DNA of 64,000 nucleotides, taken from positions 11,076,739 to 11,140,738 of the forward strand of contig NC_083648.1 of assembly GCF_963576545.1 (NCBI RefSeq). Direction: 5' to 3'. Made by a program: the position numbers and the translations under genes. Each line of letters begins with the position of its first letter. The first letter of the stretch is position 1. The notes below the pieces were generated by a model. The model ran no database searches and was not told the origin of the DNA. It worked only from the letters and a program-made list of their open reading frames with translations. Below are positions 1-14,204 of the stretch, piece after piece. Origin of the DNA: Limanda limanda (taxonomy: Eukaryota; Chordata; Actinopteri; Pleuronectiformes; Pleuronectidae).

Positions 1-662
1 GACAGCCCGTGACGAAATAAAAAGTTCAAAGGGAATCAGCAATCGTGACGGATCTCATTAGCATATTTCCAATGAGCAACATTAGAGGCCGAGATGGTTC
101 CCATGCAGGAACTAATCAATGTGTGCCAATGTATACCAGATTCTTCTTGCTTCTCTTACATATAATGTACATGTACTGTATGACAAGTACACTAGAGGAG
201 TCTGTACAAGTCCTGTTTCAGAGACACTTTGAGTTCAGACAATGAATACACACATGACTATGCAACTATCCACAGTTTATAACTCTTTTGGAGTCAACAA
301 AAACATTTTCAAAATGTAATGTTTAGTTTTTATCTAGTCACATTTAGTGTACAATAAAGCACTTTAGTCTTGAATGGGTTGATATCGAACGAAAAGAGTC
401 TTGGTGGATTTCTCACAATTCACAATCTTTCTCTTTAGCTACTTCCCATTGTACAGTATGTGTTGTGTGAAAACGTGCTTTCAGGGGTTTGCAGCCTCCA
501 GGTTCTGATTATGTTGTGAAAATATACACAATTAAAAAAAAAAAAAAAAATTGAAGCTGAATAGAGCCAAAAGTACACAGCTCGGGTTTTGACATGGATT
601 TGCTTTTTAGCATTCTGAGAAAGGCACACATTGGCTTCCTTGCAGAGAGTAAGATGACAGGG

Positions 663-1065
663 TTGATACCACTAACATCTGTTCATTAAATATGAAGCTA
701 CAGCCAAGAAACTGTTAGCTTAGCTTAACACAGAGACTGGAAACAGGGGGAAACAGCTAGCTGGAGGTAGTCAACCTACCACTATGAGACGTTTTATGTA
801 GTTTCATCCATTCAAATAAACTTTTCAAATGCTGAAAAATTAAACCACGACTTTTCATTTATACATAGTTATGTGTTAGTGAGCGTTAGAGGTGCTGGCA
901 CTTTCAGACAGACCCAGGTTTGTGTTCTCCCCTTATTTCCATCATTTATGCTAAGCTAAGTTAAGCCGCTGCAGGTTCCAGCTACATGTTTAGCCTGCTG
1001 TGCACGAGAGTGATATTGATCTTCCCATCTAACTCCGGGCGAGAAACCAAAGAAGGCTGTTTTTC
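663..1065 (+). mobile_element. Dispersed teleost repeat remnant (GTTAGCTTAGCTTA type)
   Basis: The segment holds the characteristic string GTTAGCTTAGCTTA, then ACTGGAAACAGGGGGAAAC and AGCTAGC. Further on come ATGCTAAGCTAAG and CATCTAACTCCGGGCGAG. I recognise this order from a short, high-copy interspersed repeat found across percomorph fishes. The copy is diverged and its ends are not sharp. No coding capacity. I do not assign a formal family name. Confidence 0.7.
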
Positions 1066-1109
1066 TGCATGTACACTACTTCAACAAGCCATCTTTTAAA
1101 TTTCTGGAA

Positions 1110-1205
1110 CCTGGAGGGTTGAGCCCTCCTGCAGTGACCGCACATTCAATTTCGACCCGGTCCTTTGCCGCGTGTCTTCTCCATTCTCTCACCTCATTTC
1201 ATGCT
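1110..1205 (+). mobile_element. Dispersed teleost repeat remnant (CGACCCGGTCCTTTG type)
   Basis: The motif TTCGACCCGGTCCTTTGCCG, followed by GTGTCTTCTCC and CTCTCACCTC, matches the end of a common fish interspersed repeat as I recall it (consensus-like CCCGGCCCTTTGCTGCATGTC with a CT-rich tail). It is short and diverged. It may be a separate insertion from the repeat just upstream. Confidence 0.5.
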
Positions 1206-3354
1206 TATGAATAAAGGACGAGATCAACTTCCGTTTACAGTGTCCTTTAAGGGTTCTCCAGAACATACATAAACACTGGCTTAACGCAAAACTTCAAAAA
1301 AATATATAATACAATAAAGTGTACTGTACAATAAGCTGTAAATGATTATATATATCCAAACATCCAACGCGGCTCTGTTCACGCCGTTGACACTGTGGCG
1401 GTATGGATTGCAGTCCTGTCTCGCCATTTGCCTAAGCACTGTAAAACACTGCCATGTGTGGGGTGTGCACACCAAGGCTGGGCTTGTAAAAAGGCAGAAA
1501 ACTCTTAAGCTGCCCTTCAGAGACATAAGACTTTAGCACCTGTCAAGGGGTTACTGGAGTGTCAGCCGGTAACCATGTGCACCCACTAACACGCAGCCGG
1601 CCTATCGTACTCGGGGGCTCCGTGTTATTTAGTGCTTTATTCCATGGGAGGTGATTCCCCCTTCTTTCCACAGCAAAGTACCACTCCATCTCTGATTTGA
1701 AATATTGGGCTGGGAGATGCTGTCCTCCCCTCCCACCCTAGGCCAGACTGTATTTTAAAAACTGAAATGTGAGTGAGTTTTTCTGAAGTTCCCCGCGGTG
1801 CTGTTCTTTTGGACCACAACAGGCCACAAATCTGGCAGCAGCAGCTTTTTCTCAGCGAAAATACTGAGGATCGTAACCCATTAAAGCACAAGAGGAATTT
1901 GGTCATCGCAGGAATGCAATAAAAGGGCATTTAAAAGAAAGCCAAATTTGACTTTACAGAGAGGATCTAAGAAAGTCACGGAACCAACTGAGGGATGTAA
2001 AGGAACAAATAGATCACAATCTTTTCATTTATGGCATATAAAGAAAGCAGTGGTCACATCATGCAGTAGAGTTTGGGTTATCACACAACTTAGGAATGTT
2101 CTGTCTGCAGAGTAGAAAGAAACCCGTACAACTTGTAAGTTCTAATTTGGAACAGATTGTGGAGACAGCACCATGTTGGCAGTTTTACTACTTGTTATTT
2201 GCATAGGAATTAATCGGGTATATTTATAACATAATATTCTCATGTTTGAAAATGTGTTGCATTAAAAACTGAAATAATCATAAGAGAAGTCTTTTTAACA
2301 GAAACATTTGGACATTTGGACTTGGCGTCTCTTCGCTCCTTTGTTTAGCACGGATGAAAAATGGCTTAACAAAGATTAATATAACAATAATCCCACTGCT
2401 GGGAAAACACCCAAATCTTGCTTTATTGGCAACAATCGTGGTTGTGAATGTCTGATTTAATGATAAATGACTAAGGCATTTCTAAACAGACGAAGACATA
2501 ACAATAGTGTGGTAATCTGTTCATCTAGATCCAGGAGGGAGATAAGCTTTAGAGGCTGCGACGTCCTTGTAGCCACTTCCTCCTGCCAGATAGCCAGACG
2601 CTCCACTGAGGCTTTTTGCGGCTCACACTTGACCCTTGTGCAAAATCAGTCGGTGAATCCCCCCCGTCAAACGGAAGCGATTTGCGGCATCACCTTGTAA
2701 ATTCTTCTGCGCCTGCTTCGAATGCACTTCAGCGCTCTGACAACGAAGAGACCACCATGGGCCTTGAACATACCTTTGTTCGCAACAGGTTCTTTTTTTT
2801 TTTTAAACTCCCACCCAAACCCTCAGCCACTTACTCCTCTTCACCCTGAGACCAGAATAGAAGCAGCAAAGCGACATTGATGAGCCCAGGGGGCCTGCAG
2901 GAGGACGTGAGCCCACCCTGCCATGGGGCTGGTGCAGGACCACCCCAGCAGGCTGCACAGCCCAGTGTGCCTTGGCCAGTTTATGACACCTACAGGGGGA
3001 GATTGCACTGTAAACACTTCAGAAGGCAAGTGACTGAGTCATACACCTGCTCCACCATTTCCTGCTTCCATTTAGGGCTGTGCTTTTGACCGCTTATTAC
3101 ACCTAAAGTCAGCATCTCTTTCTTAGAATTGCAATCCTGCAACAGTCACTTGTATATCGCATTATAATTATTATTATAATATTAATGATAGATCTGAATA
3201 ATAGTATTATTACACACTGGCTCATCATAAAGAATGTAAAGGTTATAATTTGTATTTTGCATTAACCATTCAGTCCCATTGTGTGTGTTTTTTATCAGCA
3301 ACTCTATAGCCTACAGTATCAAATGTGTTATTATTTAAAATTGTTCATACATTG

Positions 3355-3355
<1 letters not shown>

Positions 3356-3402
<47 letters not shown>
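3356..3402. repeat. (ATT)n microsatellite
   Basis: About 15 consecutive ATT/TTA units, with degenerate AT-rich flanks on both sides. It is one of a pair that brackets a retrotransposon tail at 3421-3540. Confidence 0.95.
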
Positions 3403-3403
<1 letters not shown>

Positions 3404-3420
3404 ATATTACTATTATTATT

Positions 3421-3539
3421 AATGCTGGAATGAGCTCCCCATCGATATCCAGACATCAGAAAGTTTACACATCTTGAATGCACTTATTGTAAGTCGCTTT
3501 TGATAAAAGCGTCAGTTAAATGAAATGTAGTGTAATGTA

Positions 3540-3540
<1 letters not shown>
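3421..3540 (+). mobile_element. LINE-like 3' end remnant with conserved tail stem-loop
   Basis: The first part can be read as TGGAATGAGCTCCCCATCGA and onward, giving WNELPIDIQTSESLHIL, like the C-terminal end of a teleost non-LTR retrotransposon ORF. It is followed by TGTAAGTCGCTTTTGATAAA and AGCGTC, the stem-loop tail typical of L2-like LINEs and the SINEs that borrow it. The ATT array immediately downstream is consistent with an expanded 3' tail repeat. The family name is inference. Confidence 0.6.

Positions 3541-3610
<70 letters not shown>
3540..3610. repeat. (ATT)n microsatellite
   Basis: About 23 ATT units, uninterrupted, beginning directly at the end of the LINE-like tail. It probably grew from the 3' terminal repeat of that insertion. 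Confidence 0.95.
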
Positions 3611-4789
3611 GACTATAATTATTGGATTTGGAGTGAGCCTTCAAAGGTACAGACAGTAATCAGAAGCACCCCTGCAGTCTGACTGAACTAAAGCAGTCAA
3701 ATTGAGACCAGACCAGGCTGTGGACAGGACTTAATCCACAGCAGATTCTCCCCTCAGCTTGAATAAAGATTTGCAGCGTGGCTCTCCACCATGTCGGCTC
3801 GCTCTGGTAACAAGCCTCGTCTGTGGCCGAGGTAGAAGAAAAAAAAACTCATAAGTGAGGCGAAGGTAGGGGCATACCCTCTACCCCCTTCCCCTTCAAA
3901 TCGAGGCATGCTGAGCTTCACTGGAGAGGGTAGGGCAGTAGGAGGGCACGGGGGAGAATTCAGGCCCCTCTCCCACTCATGCTCAGTTTTTAACCATATC
4001 TTTTCGATGACCCAGTCTGCACGCACGGCAAGCCAAAATAGATAATGAGGAATGTCAGCCTAGAAACAGAAAATCACCTCTACCAAGACCAAGCTGTTCC
4101 AGAGGACTGGCTTACATTCCACAGCAACTCTGAGTGATTTATTGCCACCCCCCCAAAAAAAAGTCTCCCGAAAAGACATTCAGCTACACAGCTGGTTAAT
4201 GCCAACTGGTTGTGACTTGTGATGAGTAATGACAACCCTTTGAGTCAGTAGCTTTGTTCTTCTGTGTCGAGATGATGGATCATTCTTATAAATCTGTTTT
4301 CAAGATGTGCAGATTATCTCTTTCATAATTACTTTTTTTCTTTATTATTATCAGAAGTCGTTTTCCTCCCCGAGCCAGGTCCGTTGTGTTATCGCATTTC
4401 TGCAGAGCCCGAGTTGAAGCAGGAGATGTCCACTTTTCACTGGGCTCATCAACAGTAGATCCAAAGTCCATACAAACCCAATTAGGAATCAATTTGAGCC
4501 AGTGTCAGACAGGCTGGCGCCCGGAGAGGGGTTAATGCTTTTAATATGAACATTTTATCGTTGTCTCACAGTCTTCTATCGTCTAACAGTCTGGCATGTG
4601 TAAAGTATCTGTCATGATGCCTTGTTCCTGTCTCCTGCCACAGTAGTGCCTCCACAGACCTCCACACATGGCATGGTTAGGAGAGAGATGGAAACAATCC
4701 TATCCGTAACATCAAAAGATACATGACAAAACAAAAACATTTTTTGGGGTATTTTAATAGAGTTGTTCTAGTTTTGCTGACCACTAAAA

Positions 4790-4935
4790 GCATTTTACAG
4801 TACAGTTTTGCCATTCACACATTCATACAGGGCATCTATTAGCAGCACTTCTTTGTTCTATGAGGGGCAATTTGTCGGTCAGCATCTTGTCCAAGGACAC
4901 AAGCTTTCACTCAAGTCCTTTGCTTTTAAGGTAGC
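4790..4935 (+). mobile_element. Dispersed fish repeat, partial copy (same family as 35650-35916)
   Basis: Shares TTTACAGTACAGTTT, CACATTCATACAG, GCAGCACTT, TTCTATG, CAGCATCTTG and AAGGACAC in the same order as the copy in the first intron. It is more diverged and truncated. Confidence 0.65.
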
Positions 4936-6224
4936 TACAAGTAGATGCCACGACTAAACTACAACAGCAAAAGCATTTTGTAGGAAACGTTATTGCGAAC
5001 AGATTAACATAATAAGGATATGTTTTCTGTATTTGGCAAATCACAAATATGTTGATACATATCAGTGAAATGCTTTCGGTCAAAATATCCGATCAAGCAA
5101 CATAATATCCACCTGTAGTATTATTCAATCAATTTGATGTTTATGACACTAAGGGAGGGATGGGCTGGTGTTATGGAGTTTGCAGCGATTTTGGACACAA
5201 CGTGTGTATTTACTTTGAAACAAAACCACAATCTTTCCCGAACCTCATTCAAAGTTGCCTTTACCTTAATCGAGACTCTGGATTCCAACCCCTGGTGAGA
5301 CAGTTGTGCGCTCTACACGCTAGCCCTGTCCCACCCCACTGTGCCTTAACCCGTGCTAAATACCCCCTGGTGTCTGCATAGATTGTAACACTTCACTCAT
5401 ATAAAAAATTAAAAAAAAACATAATCCAGCCAGCGAAAACTTTTCCAACAAAACATCTTTTTTGTTGCACTTGTATTAAAAACATAACTTTCTTTGAAAC
5501 ATGGTAAATATAAGGTGCCCCAACCATGTTCACTTCTCAGTGTATTTTTACCTCACACATATGTCATAAATAATGGAGCTATCAAATCAATATTATGCTA
5601 TACCTCGGCCTCCGCTCGCACCAGGTAGCACAGTGTTCCTGTATTTTCCATCAATTTGTAGCATTTCAGATAACAAGAGCCTGCACTCAGAGCACACACC
5701 GCCTGAAAGCTGTGCTGCAATAGCCTCTTTTTGGCGACACTCTCTGCACGCTGACATACCTGCGGCTGTGAAATGCTATCATTATCATTTGAGCCAACGT
5801 CGTGCAGAAAGGAGCAGTGCCGAGCTGATGGCTTGTAACCACTGAGTGGCAGGCAAGAAATGAGTCACGTCCTCTCAACACATTCACTTGAGCATGAAGG
5901 AACTTTTTACACAGAGGTTGTCAAAGTCGGGGATGGCAGAGACATGTTGTGCTGTTCTAGATTAAACAATTAGCTCACTTATTGTTTGGGTGGATGCACT
6001 TTGGAACAACAAAGGTGGAAAATGTTGGTGACAGTTGTGACTATGTCCTAGAAAACCTTTGCTGTCTCACTGCTACTGCCTCTGATGACATTATTTTTGA
6101 TTACACCTTTTCTGGTTGAAAGGTCTTCTTCTCATGTCAAAGCTGCATGAGGCTTTGTCTGGAATAGGCCTTTGTCACAGTACTTATGTTTACTTAACGG
6201 AGAAAAAATGGAGGAGAATAGATG

Positions 6225-6500
6225 TTACCAATGTCCATCTATCCATCTTATCCTTTGAGGGTCGCAGGGGGGATGGACCTAACCCCAGCTGACATTGGGC
6301 AGGAGGGATGGATGGATGGATGGATGGTTGGATGGATGGATGGATGAATGGATAGATGGATGGATGGACAAACAACCAATCACACCTATGGACAATTTAC
6401 AGTCTCCAGTTAACAGTTCTGCAGAAAAGTCCCCAGTCGCTCGCCAGGTTCAAACATGCAAACTTTTTTCTGTGAGGCAACTAAGAGAGAGTGCTCTATT
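6225..6500 (+). mobile_element. Dispersed fish repeat containing a (GGAT)n array
   Basis: Segments TTATCCTTTGAGGGTCGCAG, CCCAGCTGACATTGGGC, CACCTATGGACAATTTA, AGTCTCCAGTTAAC and TGTGAGGCAAC occur in the order seen in a very common percomorph interspersed repeat. A (GGAT)n microsatellite at 6306-6368 interrupts it. Diverged, non-coding. The open frame across it is a product of the tetranucleotide repeat. Confidence 0.7.
6306..6368. repeat. (GGAT)n microsatellite
   Basis: About 15 GGAT units with a few substitutions, lying inside the dispersed repeat at 6225-6500. Confidence 0.95.
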
Positions 6501-9500
6501 CATTTTATTTCAGTGCCCAAATTCTGAGAGGGAAATCAATGCACAGCAAGGCCACCTCAAAAATGTTTCTGCAAGGGATACAAAGTGTGATATCTGTGGT
6601 TTGTACACCAACACTTACATCACACCGGTCAGGGATGCTGGTTTAGAAATGTCCCAAAATGTCTTATTTACTTCTCACCACAGAGTAAACAACTGAGTAT
6701 CTGTTACATAAGTCGCAGTGAAGGAGTAAACGAGGGCATGATTTCTGACGTGGCCATAGAGTCTGTGCACGCACACTTAGCTCTGACAAGAGATCTAATT
6801 GGGCATAATAAGTGAAAACACATGTGTTGTTGTGCCAAGGGTTTCCAGGCCCTTTACACCTCCTATCATTTAATCTTGATTACAATGACAAGGTGTTTTA
6901 TCAAGAGCAATAGGTTATCTTAAAAAATTTAATAAAGCCCCATATGTTTTCGGCTTCGGCTATTTAGACAGAGAACTAACCAAGAGTACTTCATGAGAAC
7001 TGTAAGACAAGGTTATCCTAGAAAGGAGGTGTTTCTGCTTTAAGGGTTTATTTCACCCAATTTTCCCTGTGAGCTGCTTTGCAAATTAATTACTTCCAAC
7101 CAACCCATGAGAGGATAATATCTCCCTGTTTGGTGGATTTATTATTTATCGCGTCTGTGTTTGTGTCAGAGCTAAACTGTATGGTATGCGTCTGAGCTGG
7201 AGGTGCTATAAATAGAGGCAGTCCCAGAACTCCTGCCTGACTGACAGGATTCCTTTTGCTGGCACGCAAAGATGACCCATTTCTTTTTTCTTTCCTACAA
7301 AGTTAACCACCCTCTTTATGTTGTTATTTAAACAAATTTACTGCCTTATTCCGCTACAGTATTTTCTGCCAGAGTAATTATTTATAAGATGTTTTTAGTG
7401 GTATATAGATTTATTCCGCTGTGTGTATTTTTTCTTGAAAAAAAAGGTTTGGCTTGGCGAGTGAACAACACAACAGTGTGAAGAAAACCTAACCATCAGC
7501 TTCCAGTGAGTGGAATCACTAAACGCTGTAAATCAGTTTTTTTTCTTCCTGTCCCTTTTTTCGCTGCCTTTTCACACTGAAACAATGAGCATCTGTTTCC
7601 ATTTTTCGGTGTTTGAGCCTATATGTGGAGGAGGGTAGACTCGCTGCACAACAACAACGTTTAAAACTACACCCTAAGATAAACATTCACCATTGGAAAC
7701 TGCGTTGAAACAAATGTTCCGAGTGCTTTAAAATGCTCTCGCATGGATTGAGATGCCTCCTTCAGATAGGCTTGTTCTTGGGCTGAGACGTACCGATATT
7801 TTTGGAGCAAATCACACAGTTGGAAAGCAGCGACTATGGTACATTACATTTATTTGTTCGGAGCTTTTTACCCATATAAGAGCATTTTCACAGCCGTCCC
7901 AAGGACGGAGGAAAAGCACGGTTTTCTAAGCCAAAAAGATCTAGAGAGGAGACAAGTCTGGATCCATGTTGCTTGTCAGATTTTATGCTTGATATAACTT
8001 CTGTCAGAAAAGTCTGCAGCCGACACAAGTCTCATGGGGGGGGAGGACTGCATAACTTCCAGAATGGAGAATATATCGTATGGTCCTGGAACCTAAAGCA
8101 TCCTCCAAAGGAACTTTAAAGGCCTTAATTAATAATTGAGCAAGCTATTTATACTATGGCTGACAGTGCTGTATATACTGTGGCTGTTCACATTGGTTTG
8201 AGGGAATTTTGCAAAGAATAAAAAATATGTGTGTATAGTTATTTAGTTTGATGTCCGATATACCTATGTTTCCATGCTCGGGATATTGAATTTAAACATT
8301 TTGCATGCAGTATATCTTCTAGTTAATTGTCTCACAGACAAACATGGATTGTGGATGTGCCAGGTTTTCGTAAGTTCAAACTTAGCCTGCTAATATGCAA
8401 ATGTCAGCATTTAGGGAGATTTATAATTCACTTAATTAAAACAGGTTGCAGAGCAATTACTTTAACAACTAGTTCTTACATAAAGATAATTAAAAGAGAT
8501 TTCTAAAAGTAGCCTAGACATTTACAACAAGCGTAGCCAACTGTTGAAGAGCTAATGTTAGCTAAAACTAGCATTAGCTAACACATGCTGACATATTCAT
8601 ACATTTTGTGACCTATTCAGTCAGGAGAAGAAAAATATGGTCGACAGATGTGACCCCGTGATCTCTGTCACCTTGCTTAGCATAACAATAACTGGATATT
8701 TTTCACTCATTTTAAACTGCACAACTTAGAAACATATCTCTCTCAATGTATGTATTGGTAAAATAAGTAATAATCATTATTGGTTGGTAATTATCCATTT
8801 TGCTTGTTCCCTAAATTTGCTTTTCTTGGAATTTACATTGCATATGTTGACCTCCTCTGATTGGATGATGGATGCTTGAGATTTTTCCTTGTGACAGTTT
8901 TAGTTTTGATGGTGAAGCCTGATTTAGTAAATATGTTTGAAGCTGTAGCTCTCGTTATAACTGAAGATGTATAGATGGGTCTGTACAAACAATCTAAGGA
9001 TTTGAAGAGCTGGTGCAAGCCATTTCTCCAGGTCCTCATTGAATTAAGGCATCGTCTTATCATGAATGTGGTGGAGTACACTTGCGGCTGAGCCTTGTAA
9101 TCGAGCCTGCTCCTTCATGGGAACCGGCATTTCTATAAAGATCATGATACTTCCCACCCTTTTTCAGGCTTCCCTATGATTACAAAACTATAGAAAACTG
9201 CTCTAACCAACAGGCTGGGAAATGGATGCAGCCAACAATCGGCTCCCGCTTGATGCAGGAAAAAAACCCTTGAATTTGTTTGTCTGCGTAAGAGCAGACA
9301 TCAAATCCCAGAGAAAATCCTCAGGAAACCCGGTCTAGTTCTTTTGATTTTTTTTTTCTCCCTCCAGTAAATGGCTTCTCCCCTTTAAAGTCTGAGATTG
9401 CCTCTGAATTTGCGGCTTTTGATCTTAATGAGCAAAACCACCTAATAATGACTCAGGACTTACAGTATTTACCACAGCATTCCCAGCTACCCTCTTATTT

Positions 9501-12500
9501 ACCGCATGAATGTTTGCTGAAACACCACACGTTATTACATGAGGTTTTTGTCCGTAATCTGAATGGCACATTTGGTGGGGGAACACACACAAAGCATGAG
9601 AGGACTAAAATCAAAGGCACCATGTAGAGAGGTGAAGGAATTTGAATGCTGAGGCCGTGTCTGTCTGCGGGGTCGCTGTGGCTGCAAAAAAAACTCTGCC
9701 ATCAAAAAGAAAATCTAATTATCACTCCCATAATCCATCGTAACATTTGAAGTCTGGATTCGCAAGAAATGGAAATGACGTTGCATTTAAATGCATGTGG
9801 CCTGTCGTCGTCTGGAGATTCTGCTGGAAAGAACAAGCAGCATGAATATATCAAATCATTGTGTGTAGCATTGCCATGTATGAGACACTGTAATAGATGA
9901 ATAACTAATGAAGCTAACATAAATCTTCACTTGGTGCTGAACAGGATAAACCAGTATAGGAGGGTTCATTTTGTCTTACTGAGCGCAAAGAAAAACATAG
10001 CAATCACTGTGAATTGTAGGTGACGTAATATACATACATGTTCATTTATTCTCCCCGGTGCTTATTAACACAAATTAAAGAAGAAATCACAATGGTCAAA
10101 TGTGGGATTCAAGTGTGAGGGAGGAGAAACAAGGGAGCGTGCTGTTTCGTCACTGCTATAAATTCAACATGGCTTAAACCGTAGCTTCATAAAGACCTAT
10201 AATTTACAGCATGAAGTTTCCTCTTTCAATAAAGTCTGATCTCACACAGTAAAATTTATCTATACTCTCTACACGAGTCAGCAGCAAAAACTGCATATCA
10301 CTTTTAGTCCTTTCGTGCTGTCACCGCCGGGTTTAGATTGCACGGCGAACACAGGCAGGAACGACAGGCTGCTGCGAAAGAGCAGAGCCAAGCGTTTTCT
10401 GAGAACTTCATCAGTCCTCAAAAAAACGAGGAAGAAAAAACAGAGACAAGGGCCGGCTGTGTGTATTTACATATATACTGCACTGACCACAATGAACAAA
10501 ACCCCAGCGAGCCGGGCTCTCCTGGGTCAGTTCAAGTGAAACAGAGAGTTTACACTTTCAGTGGTAGGCCATACATAAACATTGTTTTTCTAAATAGGAA
10601 TATGTGCCAGTGGATCAGCATCATTACATCTGTTTTCTTTTACTTGGATATTCTTTATTATGTAAAACTACGCCACGGAAAGCAGGCGAGCTCTGCACTA
10701 TAATCCTCTCGCTTTCCACCTGGTGAATTTGACCCAAATTCACATTTCCCCTGTGCGGCCAGGGGACTGTTTTTATTGAAGCCACGTGTAACGGAGACCA
10801 CTGACCTGGCTATGTGCTTTGGCTCATGAAGGGACGAAAAGTGAAGTGATATTTAGGATATTAATATTTCCAAAGTGTTTGTTCTTAGATGGACTTTTCT
10901 CAGGCAAATATGTCTTTCGCCTGCATTTGCTCCACCGAGGTGGCTCTTTTATTACAGTGCTGAAAAGTAAGGATCTAAAAATAGTAATTGTGTTGGGGAA
11001 GAGTGAAAGCTCCGACTAACAGTAAAATATCATGTTCAAAAGAAAGCTGCATGGGGCTGAATTTAAAAAAACGGAGGAAAATGTTGCCATAAACCTGCTT
11101 CCAGCTGAGCAGATCATTTTCCTTCCAGTGGGTTGATTGTCGACGAACGACAACAGAAAGTTCGCAGGATATTTAGAGGCTTAATGGCGGAGCTCAGACA
11201 GCTCGTCAAAAATGTCATGTTTCCTGAGCAGAAAGGTGGCTGTGCTGAGATCCCTCTGCTCACAACAGGGACACAGCTGGTAGCTCAGCACAGGTTGACA
11301 TTACACATCTCATAAAGCATTAGTGTGCTCCACGGCGATGGCATATCACAGGTCTAATGATTTCTAATGATAGCCTGTGCGTAGTGACAAATAAATCAGA
11401 ACACTGTGAAATACATTCTTTTTTCTTGTTGCTGTATTTGCGAGACAGAAGTAGCGTATGTAGCCCGCAGCTGTCAACAGTCAACAAATCATGACTGAAT
11501 AATTAAAGATCTTTACACAAACATGTTGTTGTCCACGTTGTCATTAAGATTATATCATATTTGTTCACAAATGGCAATTTGATGCTAATGTTTTGCAGCT
11601 TACACTAAAAAATCCTAAGGGGCTTTTTTGCAGCTTTGAAGTGTAATTTTATCGACAAAAGCCGAATCTCTGCCAGTGATCTCAGTTTTAGTTTTATGTT
11701 TTTTTGGGGGGGAGGTTTCGAGTCAGTCGCCGATCGGGTCTCCATTCGCGACCGTAAAATCAGGATTCACTTTGCCCCCTTTCCATTGTAACCGACAAAG
11801 GAGCCATGGTGGGCTTCAAAAGAAAGAGGGAGGCCGGGTCAGTGCAACAGAAAATTCCTTTTTTGCATCTGGATAATTTTTTCTCACTTAAAGCCAAGAG
11901 ACTGTGGAAACTGTGGCAATACATTATACAAAGCTATTTGCATAACAGTGTTGTTTTTGTTCAGTAAAAACACAACGACCCAAGATAAAGACCATGTGGT
12001 TTGAAAAATGTGTGTGTCATTTTCAAAATATTCTTATAAGGACTTGTGCAGCACGAGATAGTGACTTCGTATTGGCCTCAACACACGAACGCACAAATGC
12101 ACATTCTCTTTATATCCCGTCACAATCTTAGAATTTTCCAGTGGGACATTTAGCAGTTTATGATTTATTTCCTTTTGCCTCAAAAATATCAACTAGGCAA
12201 CATAATCCAGCTTCAAGGATGAGTAATGCAGATTGTTTCACGGAATATTCACAGCACTAAAAAAGGTCATATGAGGAAATCAGCCTGAGTTTTGAGCAAA
12301 AAATGTGAAATCAATGGAATATATCGTTGTTTTTCATCTTACAGCCCATTTGCAGCAAAACGTTTATACAAGCTATTCAATTTGCAAACCACGCTGTAGA
12401 ATCCAATAGTAAGAAGGCAGGAAAAAAATAATGTTGCAAAACATGTTTTAAGAGTTTGTCTATTGATTTTCATACCACACAGAGATTAAAAGAAAACTGC

Positions 12501-14204
12501 CGCGAGGAACACGAGGAAAAATACAAATCTACTTTGGGACAAAAAATCTGTGAAATGTTTAAATAGAAGTGATTGTAGAAGATAAAACTTGCCAACGCTC
12601 TGAAGGTTCTTTAAGTTTCCATTTGTGAAATATAAAGTCATATATATATATATATTTAAATATCCATACATTGCAGTTGGGTTGTGAAAGAAAGGCTTTG
12701 CGTATAAGAAATATATAATATAATATATAGAAATGTGTTCACATGCATGCTGTGAATTCACAAGAGAGGTTTTAACATGTGACACTTTTACAAAGGACGT
12801 AAATGAAATTACCCATATTTAAATATATCCATGACTATGTTATTAGCAGTATTATCCAGGGTTTCAGTGAAGGATTGTAATGCGCCGCAGTTTAATCCCG
12901 CTGCAGATGCTTTTCCATGTCGACAAGAGTAAATTTCAAAGCGAGGCGCTGAATATTGCAATATCTTTCCCACGAACATATGGATGGATGTTTACCCGAA
13001 ACGTGTGTCAGCATCTGCTCTGACGAACTGATTATACTGGGACTTTAGGTGCATGTGTCTGATTATAGGACTTCTGGATTTATTTATTTTTTTACAAGGT
13101 TGAGGTTGGGGGTTAATCCCTGACATTTTCCTCCCCAGGAATTATATTACTGTGAACATATTACATACTCGCTTGGCAGTTATACTGTACATGACATAGC
13201 CAGAATCATCCCACTGTAAACACCATTCATTGGCTCTTTCCATGATATCACACCTACAATCCTACATACTATACGTCACGCCTTCTTTATACTGCATTGT
13301 TACTTCCATTATTAATGAATGGTTTTAGACCACTATATTCATAGATTGATCTAGAAAATACTAGAAAGTGCTCATCTAAAGCTCAATGTGGCATCTATCA
13401 GAGTATCTACAAATATTCAGTCAATTGTCAAATCAGACAAGAAGACAATCCTCATGATTAAAAAGCTGGACAGGACAATATTTGCATTTTTACTTAAACA
13501 ATGACAAAATATGAATAAATCAGTAATCACGTGTAAAAAATAGATGCAGCAACGTTTGAAGAGATTTCAGAAACGGGTGATTCTTTGTAGTAATAGAGGT
13601 TTTGTTTGCCCTCCACTTTTTATTCAGTTATCTTTACATACGTTTATATTCACTTTGTTGCTGCTGGCGCGATGGCACTAAGGTTGATTCTAATGTTATA
13701 GAATGAGTTTCAAGTTTCCCTCGGTGATAACTCGGCCTTGTTATACAGAGTTCCTCTAATTCGAAAAAAGTAATAAAAGACGAGTTTCACATCGTTAGGA
13801 GGCATTTTTGCATTTATTACTTTATCCACAAAGACTTTGGAGTCACGCGATTAAAACAAATCTTCTTTCTGCCCCAGTACTTTGTTTTGTTTGTTCTCTG
13901 TATTATATTACAGTAATTGTCCAGATACAAACTACTGGCTGCACTACTGAATTTATAAGAGAATTAGAATAAGTGTGTCTTTTATATGAGCTGCTTTCAG
14001 TAACACGTTTTTGTTAATGAGCACTCTCGCTCTCTTTACACTGTTCTCCTGATTGATCAGCGGGGAATTCTGATTTCACGACGATCAAACGTGGATTGTT
14101 AAAGTCCAGAAACTTGGCTGAAATACAGCAGCACTTGTTTGTGCCTTAACACGAGATGTGAACACATGAGATAGAGGTTTTAAAGTGTATAGAAGTTGCA
14201 TGTT

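Larger units (their letters stand above)
1..14200. other. Intergenic region upstream of adgrl2; no gene seen
   Basis: Apart from the dispersed repeats listed separately (663-1065, 1110-1205, 3421-3540, 4790-4935, 6225-6500) and microsatellites, this region is AT-rich unique DNA. All open frames are short and lack recognisable domains or splice structure. A consensus TATAAATA box occurs at 7207-7214 without a supported gene next to it. Poly-A/T runs occur near 534-550 and 2791-2803. An (AT)n stretch lies near 12640-12655. Confidence 0.7.

Noticed and set aside
3356..3610. Regular repeats with a unique middle, superficially array-like
   Set aside because: They are trinucleotide microsatellites around a retrotransposon tail, not a CRISPR array; the organism is a vertebrate.
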